Source of the DNA: Blastococcus sp. CPCC 205250
GTDB lineage: Bacteria > Actinomycetota > Actinomycetes > Mycobacteriales > Geodermatophilaceae
Length of the DNA stretch: 64,000 nucleotides
Reading direction: 5' to 3'
Assembly (NCBI RefSeq): GCF_019799925.1
Contig: NZ_JABGCG010000007.1
Location: 186,001-250,000, forward strand
The notes beneath the pieces were generated by a model, which saw only the letters and a list, made by a program, of their open reading frames with translations, ran no database searches and had not been told where the DNA came from. The position numbers and the translations under genes were made by a program. Below, piece by piece: positions 26,210-34,483 of this stretch; positions within the stretch are counted from its first letter, which is position 1, and the number at the start of each line of letters is the position of its first letter.

Positions 26210-27433
26210 ATGACGACGGAGGACGGCGTCACGCGCCCGCGCGCCCGCCACGCCGCGGTGGGCGACCAGGAGGACCTGGTCCGCACCCGGCTCGCCCAGC
26301 TCTCCACCGCCCTCGACGACGAGCCCTCCACCGAGTTCCGCGCCGCGACGCGCGCCCGCCTCGTCGCCATGGCCGCGGTCCGGTCCCCCGAGCCCGCCCG
26401 TCCCGGCGTCGTCCGCCGGCTGCTCGGGGCCCGCGCCCCCGACGGCCCGCCGGCGCGGTGGCGCACCCGCGTCACGGCCGGCCTCGCCGGCGCGGCCCTC
26501 GCAGTGAGCGCGCTCGGCACGCTCGTCGCCCTCTCCGCCGACGCCCAGCCCGGCGACCTCCTCTACGACCTCAAGCGCGGCACCGAGCAGACCCAGCTGG
26601 CGCTGGCCGGCGACGACCGGGCGCTCACGCTCCTGGAGTTCGCCAGCACCCGGCTCGACGAGCTCGCCGCCGCACGGGACGACGCCGACCTCGTCGTCCA
26701 GACGCTGGCGACCATGGACGCCCAGACGACCGAGGGCGCCGCGCTGCTGGTGGGGTCGGCGCTGGAGTCCGGCCGGTCGGCGCCCGCGGACCGGCTGGCC
26801 GAGTGGAGTGCCGAGCAGGCGGCCGAACTGGCCGCCCTGCAGCCGCAGCTGCCCACGGTGACCGGCGGCGCGGCGCAGGCGTCCCTGGACCTGCTCGGCG
26901 CCGTCCAGGCCCGGGTCGCCGCGACGCAGGCCGCGCTCGGCTGCGCCACTCCCCCGCCGCCCGTGGGCAGCGACGACCTCGGCCCGGTCCCCGGCATCTG
27001 CCGCCCGGAGACGCCGGCCGCCGCGCCATCGGCCGGCGGCGCCCCGGCGCCCACGGCGGGCGCGCCCACCCCCGGCGCCCCGCCGGCGTCCCCCGCCGCA
27101 CCGCTGCCGGCGGAGCCGCCGCAGCCGAGCGGGGGCACGACCGGCACGCCGGGCGCCGGAGCCGGGTCCGGTGGCGGATCCGGCTCCGGCTCCGGTGGCG
27201 GCTCCGGTTCCGGTGGCGGAGGGGGCGGCACGGGCGGCGGCGCCCCGTCGACCGGGGCGGGCCCGGCGCAGCCGTCGCTGCCCCTGCCGCTGCCGCTGCC
27301 CCAGCCCGGCACGGGCGCCGGCGCCCAGCCGCAGCCGACGACCGGGCCGTCCGCAGCGCCCACGCCGGCGCGGCCCCCGCTGCTGGACCTGCCGCTGCCC
27401 ACCTGTGTCCTCGGGCTGCTCTGCTCACGGTGA
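26210..27433 (+). CDS. rsbN: RsbN-like transmembrane anti-sigma factor (DUF5667)
   Basis: A 407-residue protein with a cytoplasmic N-terminal part (1-86, helical, DQEDLVRTRLAQLSTALDDE), one transmembrane helix at about 87-108 (VTAGLAGAALAVSALGTLVAL), and an external domain from 110 to 240 of the DUF5667 type (GDLLYDLKRGTEQTQLAL, then FASTRLDELAAARDD). The rest is Pro/Ala-rich with a long Gly/Ser tract near 315-345 and ends LPTCVLGLLCSR. Gene order and topology match RsbN, which binds BldN through its cytoplasmic part. The N-terminal sigma-binding sequence itself is weakly conserved. Confidence 0.8.
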   Translation: MTTEDGVTRPRARHAAVGDQEDLVRTRLAQLSTALDDEPSTEFRAATRARLVAMAAVRSPEPARPGVVRRLLGARAPDGPPARWRTRVTAGLAGAALAVSALGTLVALSADAQPGDLLYDLKRGTEQTQLALAGDDRALTLLEFASTRLDELAAARDDADLVVQTLATMDAQTTEGAALLVGSALESGRSAPADRLAEWSAEQAAELAALQPQLPTVTGGAAQASLDLLGAVQARVAATQAALGCATPPPPVGSDDLGPVPGICRPETPAAAPSAGGAPAPTAGAPTPGAPPASPAAPLPAEPPQPSGGTTGTPGAGAGSGGGSGSGSGGGSGSGGGGGGTGGGAPSTGAGPAQPSLPLPLPLPQPGTGAGAQPQPTTGPSAAPTPARPPLLDLPLPTCVLGLLCSR

Positions 27434-27520
27434 GCGGAGGCCCCCCGGGTGGGGCCACTAGGGTCGTGGGAGCACCGTCCGCCGCAGGTGGTGGCGGGCT
27501 CGGAGCCGAGGAGGTCGCCC

Positions 27521-28474
27521 GTGCCGGTCCTGCCCTTCCGCGGCCGCCGGGTCCCGGAGACGCCGGGTGAGGGGACGCGGGCGTCGGTGGCCGGTGCCGC
27601 CTCGGCCGCCGCGGCGGACGTGCAGCCGCCCCCGGCCGTCGTGCAGGACCCGACCGCGGCCGCGTTCTTCGACGTGGACAACACGATGATGATGGGCGCG
27701 TCGCTGTTCTGGTTCGCCCGGGGCCTGGCCGCGCGCAAGTACTTCACCGGCCGTGACCTGGCGCGCTTCGCCTGGCAGCAGGCGAAGTTCCGCATGGCCG
27801 GCAACGAGAGCGCCGACGACATGCACACGATCCGGGAGAACGCCCTGGCGTTCGTGACCGGCCGCCCGGTGAGCGAGATCATCTCCGCGGGCGAGGAGAT
27901 CTACGACGAGCTGATGGCCGACCGCATCTGGGCCGGCACGCGGGTGCTGGCGCAGAAGCACCTCGACGCCGGACAGCGGGTCTGGCTGGTCACCGCCACC
28001 CCGGTGGAGCTGGCCAGCATCATCGCCCAGCGGCTCGGGCTGACCGGCGCGCTCGGCACGGTCTCGGAGATCCGCGACGGCCAGTACACCGGGCGGCTGG
28101 TCGGCGAGCTCATGCACGGCGAGGCGAAGGCGGAGGCCGTCCGCGCCCTGGCCGAGCGGGAGGGGCTGGACCTCTCCCGCTGCACCGCCTACAGCGACTC
28201 GTCCAACGACCTGCCCATGCTGACCCTCACCGGGACCGCGGTCGCGGTGAACCCGGACACCGAGCTCCGGGCGGTGGCCCGCTCCCGCGGCTGGCAGGTC
28301 CGCGACTTCCGGACCGGCCGCAAGGCGGCCAAGATCGGCATCCCGGCCCTGGCCGCGGCGGCGCTCTCCGGTGGCGTCGTCGGCGGCACGCTCGCGATCC
28401 GCCGCCGGGGGGCCACGGTCGAGCTGCCACCGCCCCCGCCGGCCCCCCGCCGCCTCCTCGCCAAGCTGCTCTGA
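27521..28474 (+). CDS. HAD-IB family phosphatase (SerB-like)
   Basis: A 317-residue HAD-superfamily hydrolase. Motif I is [11 protein letters not shown] near residue 52 (DxDxT), motif [11 protein letters not shown], motif III Lys in EAKAEAV, and motif [14 protein letters not shown] hydrophobic segment near 285-305 ([19 protein letters not shown]) suggests membrane association. It resembles Rv0505c (serB1) and sits in the same neighbourhood, with an acyltransferase convergent to it, so a phospholipid-linked phosphatase role is possible. The GTG at 27521 follows GAGGAGG eight bases upstream. Confidence 0.88.
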   Translation: MPVLPFRGRRVPETPGEGTRASVAGAASAAAADVQPPPAVVQDPTAAAFFDVDNTMMMGASLFWFARGLAARKYFTGRDLARFAWQQAKFRMAGNESADDMHTIRENALAFVTGRPVSEIISAGEEIYDELMADRIWAGTRVLAQKHLDAGQRVWLVTATPVELASIIAQRLGLTGALGTVSEIRDGQYTGRLVGELMHGEAKAEAVRALAEREGLDLSRCTAYSDSSNDLPMLTLTGTAVAVNPDTELRAVARSRGWQVRDFRTGRKAAKIGIPALAAAALSGGVVGGTLAIRRRGATVELPPPPPAPRRLLAKLL

Positions 28475-28490
28475 CGGTCGGCCGCCGGCC

Positions 28491-28510
28491 GCCTCGAGGG
28501 CCCTCGAGGC
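28491..28510. terminator. Bidirectional terminator-like palindrome
   Basis: A perfect 20-bp palindrome (GCCTCGAGGG repeated in inverse, no loop bases beyond the centre) in the 40-bp gap between convergent genes ending at 28474 and 28515. Confidence 0.6.
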
Positions 28511-28514
28511 GGGA

Positions 28515-29423
28515 TCAGCCGAAGACGGACGGGCGCTTGAGCAGCAGCTGGTACAGCGACTGCTGGATCGTCTCGCGGACCTGGTCGGTCAGGTTGAACA
28601 CCAGCATCGGGTCCTCCGCGGCGGCGGGCCCGTAGGACGCGGTCTCGATCGGCTCCCCGAAGGCGATCAGCCACTTCGACGGCAGCGGCACCAGGCCGAG
28701 CGGGCCCAGCAGCGGGAACGTCGGGGTGATCGGCAGGTACGGCAGCCCGAACAGGCGCGCGGCCGTCTTGGCGTTGCCGATCATCGGGTAGATCTCCTCG
28801 GCCCCGACGATCGCGCAGGGGACGATCGGCGCGCCGGTGCGCAGAGCCGCTGTGACGAAACCGCCCCGGCCGAACCGCTGCAGGGTGTACCGGTCGCGGA
28901 ACGGCTTGCCGATGCCCTTGAAGCCCTCGGGGAAGACCCCGACCAGCTCGCCGCCGGTGAGCAGGCGCTCGGCGTCCTCGCTGCAGGCCAGCGTGGCGCC
29001 GAACTTGCGGGCCATCGCGCCGATGAACGGGAGCTCGAAGACGAGGTCTGCGCCCAGCAGGCGGAATCGCCGCTGCGCCGGGTGGTCGTCGTGCAGGGCG
29101 ACGGTGGTCATCAGCGCGTCGACCGGCACGGTGCCGGAGTGGTTGGCCACGACCAGCGCGCCGCCGGTCTGCGGCACGTTCTCGACACCGTGGGTCTCGA
29201 CGCGGAACCAGCGGTTGAACAGCGGCCGCAGCATCGGCAGGAGCACGTGGTCGGTGAGGTCGGGGTCGAAGCCGAACTCGTCGGTGGCGTACTCCCCGGT
29301 CGCCCGGCGCCGGAGGAACTCGAGGACGTCGGTGAGCTGGGAGTCCCAGCTCGGGGCCGCCGGCGGAGGCAGGTGCGGCTCGTCGTCGTCGGGCCGCAGC
29401 GGGATGACCCGTGCCTCAGGCAT
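28515..29423 (-). CDS. PlsC-type 1-acylglycerol-3-phosphate acyltransferase family protein
   Basis: A 302-residue acyltransferase. The catalytic block is VANHSGTVPVDAL near residue 93 (HX4D) and the phosphate-binding block is VGVFPEGFKGIGK near residue 168. Further conserved parts are FGRGGFVTAALRTGAPIVP and WLIAFGEPIET. The acyl acceptor is not determined; it matches Rv0502 by position. The ATG lies within the end of the upstream epimerase gene (8 bp overlap). Confidence 0.88.
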   Translation of the reverse strand: MPEARVIPLRPDDDEPHLPPPAAPSWDSQLTDVLEFLRRRATGEYATDEFGFDPDLTDHVLLPMLRPLFNRWFRVETHGVENVPQTGGALVVANHSGTVPVDALMTTVALHDDHPAQRRFRLLGADLVFELPFIGAMARKFGATLACSEDAERLLTGGELVGVFPEGFKGIGKPFRDRYTLQRFGRGGFVTAALRTGAPIVPCAIVGAEEIYPMIGNAKTAARLFGLPYLPITPTFPLLGPLGLVPLPSKWLIAFGEPIETASYGPAAAEDPMLVFNLTDQVRETIQQSLYQLLLKRPSVFG

Positions 29424-30522
29424 CGCGCACCGCCCGGAGCCCGGGCATCGGCGGCGCGGGCCGCAGCCGGTCGCCCACCGACGCGGCGGTGTGCCCGACG
29501 CGGCCGATGAACTGCTCGGCGCGGCCGGTCACCCCGGCGACGAGTTCCGGGGAGACCACCGGTGCCACCGTGCGCGCGTAGTCGGCCAGTGCCTCGTCGG
29601 TGGAGTACCGGGGGGTGTAGCCGAACTCGGTGCGGAGCACGGAGGTGTCCACCACCCGGCCGAAGTTGAGGAAGCGCATCTGCTCGGGGGAGTAGTCGAT
29701 GAACCCGAACCGGCGGGTGAGCCGGCCGAGGGCGCCGAGGGTCGGCGAGGGCAGCGCCACCTGCAGGCGCCCGAGCCGGCGGATGACCTGGGAGAGCAGC
29801 AGCGTGCCCTCCCCGCCCACGTTCACCGTGCCGGCGAAGTCGCCGGTCGTGGCGCGGGTCAGCACGGCCAGGGCGTCGTCCTCGTGCAGCAGCTGCACGC
29901 GGGCGTCGTACCCCAGCGCCGTCGGGACGACGGGCATCCGCAGGAAGCCGGTGAGCAGGGAGTCGATCCGCGGCCCGATGAAGTTCGTGAAGCGCAGCAC
30001 GGCCACACCGACGTCGGGCCGGCGGCGCGCGAAGGAGCGCACGTAGCCCTCGATGTCGAGGCTGTCACGGGCGAAGCCGCCGGAGGGCACACGGCGGGCC
30101 TGCATCGCCTCGGTGAAGACGGCGGGGTCGCGCGGCGAGGCCCCGTAGACCGCGCTGGTCGACTTGAGGACCAGCCGGCGCACGGAGGGAGCCCGCTGAC
30201 AGGCGGCGAGGAGCTGCATCGTGCCGATGACGTTGAGCTCCTTCATCGGCCCGCGGCCCCCGGACCCGGCCGGGGTCGAGCTGATGTTCATGTGCACGAC
30301 GGTGTCGACGCCCGCCGTCGCGATGACCTTGCCGATCAGCGGGTTGCGGATGTCGGCCCGCACGAACTCGGTGCGGCCGAGCCGGCGGAGCATCTCGGCC
30401 GACGGGGGGACGGTGTCCACGCCGATCACCCGGCCGATGGACGGGTCGTGCGCGAGCTCGGCCGCCAGCGCCCCACCGAGCCACCGGCTCACACCGGTGA
30501 CCAGGACGACCGCGGGCGGCAC
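29416..30522 (-). CDS. NAD-dependent epimerase/dehydratase family (extended SDR)
   Basis: A 368-residue extended short-chain dehydrogenase. The nucleotide-binding Gly motif is slightly altered (LVTGVSRWLGGALA), followed by VIGVDTVPPS and FVRADIRNP. A Tyr is present in KSTSAVYGASPRD, but the usual YxxxK helix reads LDIEGYVRSFARR without the Lys, so classical epimerase chemistry is doubtful. Its order next to bS22 and the acyltransferase matches Rv0501 (annotated galE2). The GTG start is at 30522, 10 bp after bS22. Confidence 0.85.
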   Translation of the reverse strand: MPPAVVLVTGVSRWLGGALAAELAHDPSIGRVIGVDTVPPSAEMLRRLGRTEFVRADIRNPLIGKVIATAGVDTVVHMNISSTPAGSGGRGPMKELNVIGTMQLLAACQRAPSVRRLVLKSTSAVYGASPRDPAVFTEAMQARRVPSGGFARDSLDIEGYVRSFARRRPDVGVAVLRFTNFIGPRIDSLLTGFLRMPVVPTALGYDARVQLLHEDDALAVLTRATTGDFAGTVNVGGEGTLLLSQVIRRLGRLQVALPSPTLGALGRLTRRFGFIDYSPEQMRFLNFGRVVDTSVLRTEFGYTPRYSTDEALADYARTVAPVVSPELVAGVTGRAEQFIGRVGHTAASVGDRLRPAPPMPGLRAVRDA

Positions 30523-30532
30523 GAGCGTCAGC

Positions 30533-30631
30533 TCACTTCTTGTTACGACGCTGGACGCGCGTCTTCTTCAGGAGCTTGCGGTGCTTCTTCTTCGCCATCC
30601 GCTTGCGGCGCTTCTTGATGACCGAACCCAT
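30533..30631 (-). CDS. 30S ribosomal protein bS22 (AURKAIP1/COX24 domain)
   Basis: A 32-residue, extremely basic protein beginning [19 protein letters not shown] and ending RRNKK, nearly identical to the mycobacterial bS22 (Rv0500B), which binds near the decoding centre of the 30S subunit. Fourteen or more of its residues are Lys/Arg. AGGAGC precedes the ATG by eight bases. It is easily missed because of its size. It lies between the BldC-like gene and the epimerase, as in M. tuberculosis, and seems to have its own promoter in the 265-bp region upstream (a TACTCT hexamer is at 30750-30755 on this strand). Confidence 0.93.
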   Translation of the reverse strand: MGSVIKKRRKRMAKKKHRKLLKKTRVQRRNKK

Positions 30632-30896
30632 GGTCTGTGCTCCTGAGGTCTACGGGCGCGGCACCGTCGGCCGAGTGGCCGGGGGCGCCGCCGGGGTGGA
30701 TCAGCTCTGCGCGGCCGGTCGGGGAGGGATCCCCGAGCCGCATCGAGGCGAGAGTACCCGGCACCCCCGCGGCAGCGTCGCCGCGGGAGCCGGAGACACC
30801 CCGCTGTCGGGTCAGGGCACCGACCAAGCGCCCAGGACCCGGCCCTGCTGCAGGGACCCGCGCCGCGCGGAGCGGAGCGTGGCGGGCAGCAGGGTC

Positions 30897-30922
30897 GACC
30901 CCGTCCCGAGGGGGACGGGGTC
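30897..30922 (-). terminator. Terminator hairpin after the BldC-like gene
   Basis: A perfect 11-bp stem (GACCCCGTCCC/GGGACGGGGTC) with a 4-nt loop, six bases after the stop. It separates the BldC-like gene from bS22. Confidence 0.7.
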
Positions 30923-30927
30923 CTCTC

Positions 30928-31284
30928 TCAGGCGATGTCGGTGTAGGCGTCGCGCAGGTAGTCCTGCACGGCGCGCTCCGGGACGCGGAACGACCGGCCG
31001 ACGCGGACGGCGGAGAGCTCGCCGGCGTGGACGAGGCGGTACACGGTCATCTTGGAGACGCGCATCATGCTGGCGACCTCGGCGACGGTCAGGAAGGTGA
31101 CCGAGGCGCGGGGGGCAGGGACGGCCGGGCGGCCGACGGGCATGGCGGCCGGGTGGGCCGGGCCGACGGGGCGGGCCATCGTGGCGGCCGAGACCGGCCG
31201 GCCGACGGGGCGCGGCGCGGGCATGCCCGGACGGGCGTACTGGGCGGCGTGCTGAGCGGCGTGACGCTGCTGGGGCATGGTCAT
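30928..31284 (-). CDS. BldC-like MerR-type DNA-binding protein
   Basis: A 118-residue protein with a low-complexity Pro/Ala/Arg-rich N-terminus (1-60) and a C-terminal winged HTH of the BldC/excisionase type: FLTVAEVASMMRVSKMTVYR, then HAGELSAVRVGRSFRVPERA. The position between proC and bS22 equals Rv0500A. BldC itself is about 68 residues and binds direct repeats cooperatively; the long N-terminal extension here is unusual. An internal ATG in the middle of the extension could be the true start. The 250 bp upstream contain a 12-bp palindrome (31407-31418) but no clear promoter. Confidence 0.82.
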   Translation of the reverse strand: MTMPQQRHAAQHAAQYARPGMPAPRPVGRPVSAATMARPVGPAHPAAMPVGRPAVPAPRASVTFLTVAEVASMMRVSKMTVYRLVHAGELSAVRVGRSFRVPERAVQDYLRDAYTDIA

Positions 31285-31535
31285 GACTTCGTCTCCGGAC
31301 TAGCACGTATCGGGTGCCGGCTTCCCCACCGGCTACGGGACACGCACGTGCTGATACAGAGAGTAGGGGGGCCGGCGTGACTGGTGCGACGTATGAAACG
31401 GACATGCGGACCGGTCCGTCCTCGGCAGAACTACACCTATGTAGCTCTGTCGACATGTGTCCGGGCGCGTCGCCGGTCACCGCACCGCGACACGCACCGC
31501 CGCGTCCCCCGATCGGGGCCCGCGGGTCGCTACGG

Positions 31536-32360
31536 TCAGCGGTCCGGCGTCCCCAGCTCGCGTGAGCGGGCGGCCGACGCCTCGGCCGCGGCCATGAGCG
31601 CGGCGCGCACCCCGTGCCGTTCGAGCTCGCGGAGCCCGGCGGCCGTCGTCCCCCCGGGACTGGTCACCGCCTCCCGCAGCGCGACGGGGTGCTCCCCCGT
31701 GTCCCGCAGCATCACGGCGGACCCCAGCGCCGTCTGCACCACCAGGTCCGTCGCCAGCTCCCGGGGGAGGCCGAGCAGCACGCCGGCGTCGACCAGCGCC
31801 TCCACGACCTGGAAGAAGTACGCCGGCCCGCTCCCCGACAGCGCCGTGACCGCGTCCTGCTGGGCCTCCGGCACCCGCCGGACCCGCCCGACGGCCGACA
31901 GGAGCTCCTCGGCCTCGTCCAGGTGCGCCTCGGCGGCGCGCGCACCGGCGGAGAGGACGCTCATGCCCTCGGCCACGAGGGCCGGCGTGTTGGGCATGGC
32001 GCGCACCACTGGCACGCCGGGCGGCAGCGCGGCCTCGATCCGGGCCGTCGAGACGCCCGCCGCGACCGAGACGACGAGGTGGTCGTCGTCCACCGAGCCG
32101 GCGAGCAGCCCGAGGAGGGTCCCGACGTCCTGCGGCTTGACCGCCAGCACCAGCACCCGCGCCCGCGTCACCGCCTCGGTGAGCTCGAGGACCGGCACGC
32201 CGTAGCGCGCGGTCAGCTCCGCCGCGCGGGCCTCGCTGCGCTCGCAGACGACGACGCCGTCGGCCCCCCGCCGGCGGACCAGGCCGGCCAGCAGCGCCTC
32301 GCCCATCCTGCCGCCGCCGATGACGGCCACCCCGGACCGCCCGGCTCCCGGCCCGCTCAC
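31536..32360 (-). CDS. proC: Pyrroline-5-carboxylate reductase
   Basis: The last step of proline synthesis, NAD(P)H-dependent. The 274 residues show the Rossmann motif VAVIGGGRMGEALLAGL near residue 11, LAVKPQDV, VRAMPNTPALV, and the C-terminal signature AVTALSGSGPAYFF with VTSPGGTTAAGL. The GTG at 32360 overlaps the stop of a proline dehydrogenase-like gene (GTGA), so a catabolic-type relative is coupled to this biosynthetic gene. Confidence 0.95.
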   Translation of the reverse strand: MSGPGAGRSGVAVIGGGRMGEALLAGLVRRRGADGVVVCERSEARAAELTARYGVPVLELTEAVTRARVLVLAVKPQDVGTLLGLLAGSVDDDHLVVSVAAGVSTARIEAALPPGVPVVRAMPNTPALVAEGMSVLSAGARAAEAHLDEAEELLSAVGRVRRVPEAQQDAVTALSGSGPAYFFQVVEALVDAGVLLGLPRELATDLVVQTALGSAVMLRDTGEHPVALREAVTSPGGTTAAGLRELERHGVRAALMAAAEASAARSRELGTPDR

Positions 32361-33067
32361 CGCCGGGCTCCCGTCCGGACGGCCACGCGGACCGTGTGGC
32401 CCCCGGCCAGCAGCCGGCGCTGCTCCTCGACCCGTGCTCCCTGCTCCATCACGTACTCCCAGCTCTCCGGAGGTCGCTCGTTCCAGGCCGCGCGCTCGCC
32501 GGCGATCGCCAGCAGCCGCGGGTCGCTCGTGCCGACGCCGGGGTGCCCGCTGCCGGCCATGAGCACGTTGAGGCAGCGCACGAAGACCAGGTCGGCGGCC
32601 GCTCCCCCGCGCCGCCCGGTCCGGCCCGCGAGCCGCACGCGTCCGTCCGCCAGCTCCCGGCAGGCGTCCTCGGCCCCCGGCGTGGTGACCGGCACGACCG
32701 CGCCCGCGCCCGGCAGCCGCGCCAGCAGCGCCCGGACCTGCTCCGGCGGACCGGCCAGGTCGACGCCCACGCCGGCGTCGAGCGCGCGGGCGGCCAGGGC
32801 GGTGGCCGCGGCGTCCAGGTGGCTGGCGACGGGGACCGTCAGCCGGCAGGACCCGGCCAGACCCGCCGCGACGACGGCGTCCACGAGTGATCCGGCGGCG
32901 TCCGGTCCCCCGGCGGCGTCCGGCACGGCGTCCAGTGCGACGGGGTGGCCGGCGGCGACCAGTGCCGCGGCCTGGCGCAGCGCGTCCCCGGGCCGCGGCG
33001 CCGTCCCGGGGGCACCCGGCAGGTGCCGCCGGAGCCGGCCGGGCAGCGGCAGGGAGGGCGCGGGCAC
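32357..33067 (-). CDS. Truncated proline dehydrogenase-like protein
   Basis: A 236-residue protein whose C-terminal half aligns with the PRODH barrel: LNVLMAGSGHPGVGTSDPRL matches the GHPAIATHD strand, and YVMEQGARVEEQRRLLAGGH matches the YGVR..QRRLAAEGH helix. It stops after RVAVRTG, where active enzymes continue with PYG..W and the substrate-binding RRLAER helix. The N-terminal barrel strands are also shortened against the usual 300 or so residues, and the VKGAYKE strand is replaced. It is probably not a working dehydrogenase; it may bind flavin or regulate. The GTG at 33067 is the only reasonable start. Confidence 0.65.
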   Translation of the reverse strand: MPAPSLPLPGRLRRHLPGAPGTAPRPGDALRQAAALVAAGHPVALDAVPDAAGGPDAAGSLVDAVVAAGLAGSCRLTVPVASHLDAAATALAARALDAGVGVDLAGPPEQVRALLARLPGAGAVVPVTTPGAEDACRELADGRVRLAGRTGRRGGAAADLVFVRCLNVLMAGSGHPGVGTSDPRLLAIAGERAAWNERPPESWEYVMEQGARVEEQRRLLAGGHTVRVAVRTGARR

Positions 33068-33139
33068 GGCCCGAACCGTAGTCGCGGGCCGGTACGGGGC
33101 CGGGTGTGCCGTCGGGGGGGCCGGGGTAGCCGCCGCCCC

Positions 33140-33715
33140 ATGGCCGACGAGTTGAGCGGGATGAGGGTCGCCGTGCTGGCGACCGACGGTGTGGAGCAGG
33201 TCGAGCTGGACCGGCCGTGGCAGACCCTGGAGGAGGCCGGCGCGGAGCCGGAGCTGATCAGCCTGGAGGCCGGCGAGATCACCGCCTACCAGCACATCGA
33301 CAAGGGTGACCGGAAGAAGGTCGACAGCACGGTCGCCGACGCCGATCCCGACGACTACGCCGCGCTGGTCCTGCCCGGGGGCGTCATCAACGGCGACTTC
33401 GTCCGTGCCGACGCCGACGCCGTCGCGTTCGTGAAGGCCTTCTTCGACGCGGGCAAGCCGGTCGCCGCGATCTGCCACGCCCCCTGGGTGCTCGCCGAGG
33501 CCGACGTCGTCCGCGGCCGCCGCATGACGTCGTGGCCGTCGCTGCAGACCGACCTGCGCAACGCCGGCGCGACCTGGGTCGACGAGGAGGTCGTCGTCGA
33601 CGGCGCCCTGGTCACCAGCCGCAACCCCGACGACCTCGACGCCTTCGGCGCCGCGATCGTGGAGGTCTTCGCCAAGGCCGAGGCCGACGCGGAGGACGAC
33701 GACGCCGAGGCCTGA
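33140..33715 (+). CDS. DJ-1/PfpI family protein (type 1 glutamine amidotransferase-like)
   Basis: A 191-residue PfpI-type protein. The nucleophile elbow is AAICHAPWVL with Cys at about residue 113, and the family Glu/Gly region is LVLPGGVINGDFVR. Strand 1 reads RVAVLATDGVEQVEL. Related proteins are deglycases, proteases or stress chaperones; which applies here is not visible. The C-terminus is acidic. The ATG at 33140 is used; the frame further upstream is shadow. Confidence 0.88.
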   Translation: MADELSGMRVAVLATDGVEQVELDRPWQTLEEAGAEPELISLEAGEITAYQHIDKGDRKKVDSTVADADPDDYAALVLPGGVINGDFVRADADAVAFVKAFFDAGKPVAAICHAPWVLAEADVVRGRRMTSWPSLQTDLRNAGATWVDEEVVVDGALVTSRNPDDLDAFGAAIVEVFAKAEADAEDDDAEA

Positions 33716-33718
33716 GCC

Positions 33719-34483
33719 TCAGGTGCTGCCGAGGAGCGCGGCGGCGGGGGCGACGGTGAGCAGGGTGCCGGCGAACACCAGGACGACGACCAGCCGGAGC
33801 CCCAGCGTCTCGCCCCCGCCGAACCGGTGCCGCCACGCGCCGACCGCGCCGACGAGGGCCGTGACGGCCAGCGGGGCGATGACGACCGTGATCCGCGGCA
33901 GCTGCTCCCACAGCACGGTGAACAGCAGGTAGATGCCCACGCCCGCGGCCAGGGCGACGACCAGCTCGCCGCCGAACCGCAGCCAGGCGAGCGCGCCGCC
34001 GGCCGGCTCGTCGTCCAGCAGCGGCGGGTCGTCGTCGCGCACCACCGGGATGGGGCCGGTGGAGGGACCCTCGTCGGGACCCGGGGCGCCGGGGACCCCG
34101 GGCTTGCGCGAGGGGCGCAGCCCGGGGATGGCCGCGGTCGAGGGGCCGTCGGCGCCGCGCTCGCGCAGGGCGGGCAGCTCGGCGGGCGGGCGGGCGCGGC
34201 CGGCGAGCGGGTCGGCGGGGGTGCGCACGCGGGCCTTGACCGGGTCCGCCGGGGCGATCGGCGGCGTCTTGCCGGTGTCCCCGGCGCGGCGGCCGAAGGG
34301 CGGTGCGTCCGCGACCCGGCCGGTGTCGCCGTCCCCGCCGCGCGAGCCGCGCTGCCGGGCGGCGGGTTCCTCGCCCGTGTCGCGCCGGCGCCGGCCGGCG
34401 CGCGGCGACTCGACGCCGGCCTCCTTGAGGATGTCCGCCAGCGACCGGCCCCCGGTCTCGGGACCACTGCGCGGGTCGGACAT
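33719..34483 (-). CDS. Proline-rich membrane protein, Rv0497-like
   Basis: A 254-residue protein with a long disordered, Arg/Pro/Gly-rich cytoplasmic N-terminus (1-165) starting with SLADILKEAGV, then three hydrophobic segments (about 172-192, 200-215 and 225-250). The SLADILxEAG motif and the place after ppx are typical for the Rv0497 family, whose function is unknown. The ATG overlaps the ppx stop by one base. Confidence 0.8.
   Translation of the reverse strand: MSDPRSGPETGGRSLADILKEAGVESPRAGRRRRDTGEEPAARQRGSRGGDGDTGRVADAPPFGRRAGDTGKTPPIAPADPVKARVRTPADPLAGRARPPAELPALRERGADGPSTAAIPGLRPSRKPGVPGAPGPDEGPSTGPIPVVRDDDPPLLDDEPAGGALAWLRFGGELVVALAAGVGIYLLFTVLWEQLPRITVVIAPLAVTALVGAVGAWRHRFGGGETLGLRLVVVLVFAGTLLTVAPAAALLGST

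Noticed and set aside
27160..27250. Repeated GGCGGCTCCGG-type units that look like a CRISPR or minisatellite
   Set aside because: They encode the Gly/Ser tract inside rsbN; no spacers of constant length and no cas genes.
30632..30896. Possible additional gene between bS22 and the BldC-like gene
   Set aside because: The frames there are short, lack codon-position GC bias and have no ribosome site; only promoter-like and hairpin elements are seen.
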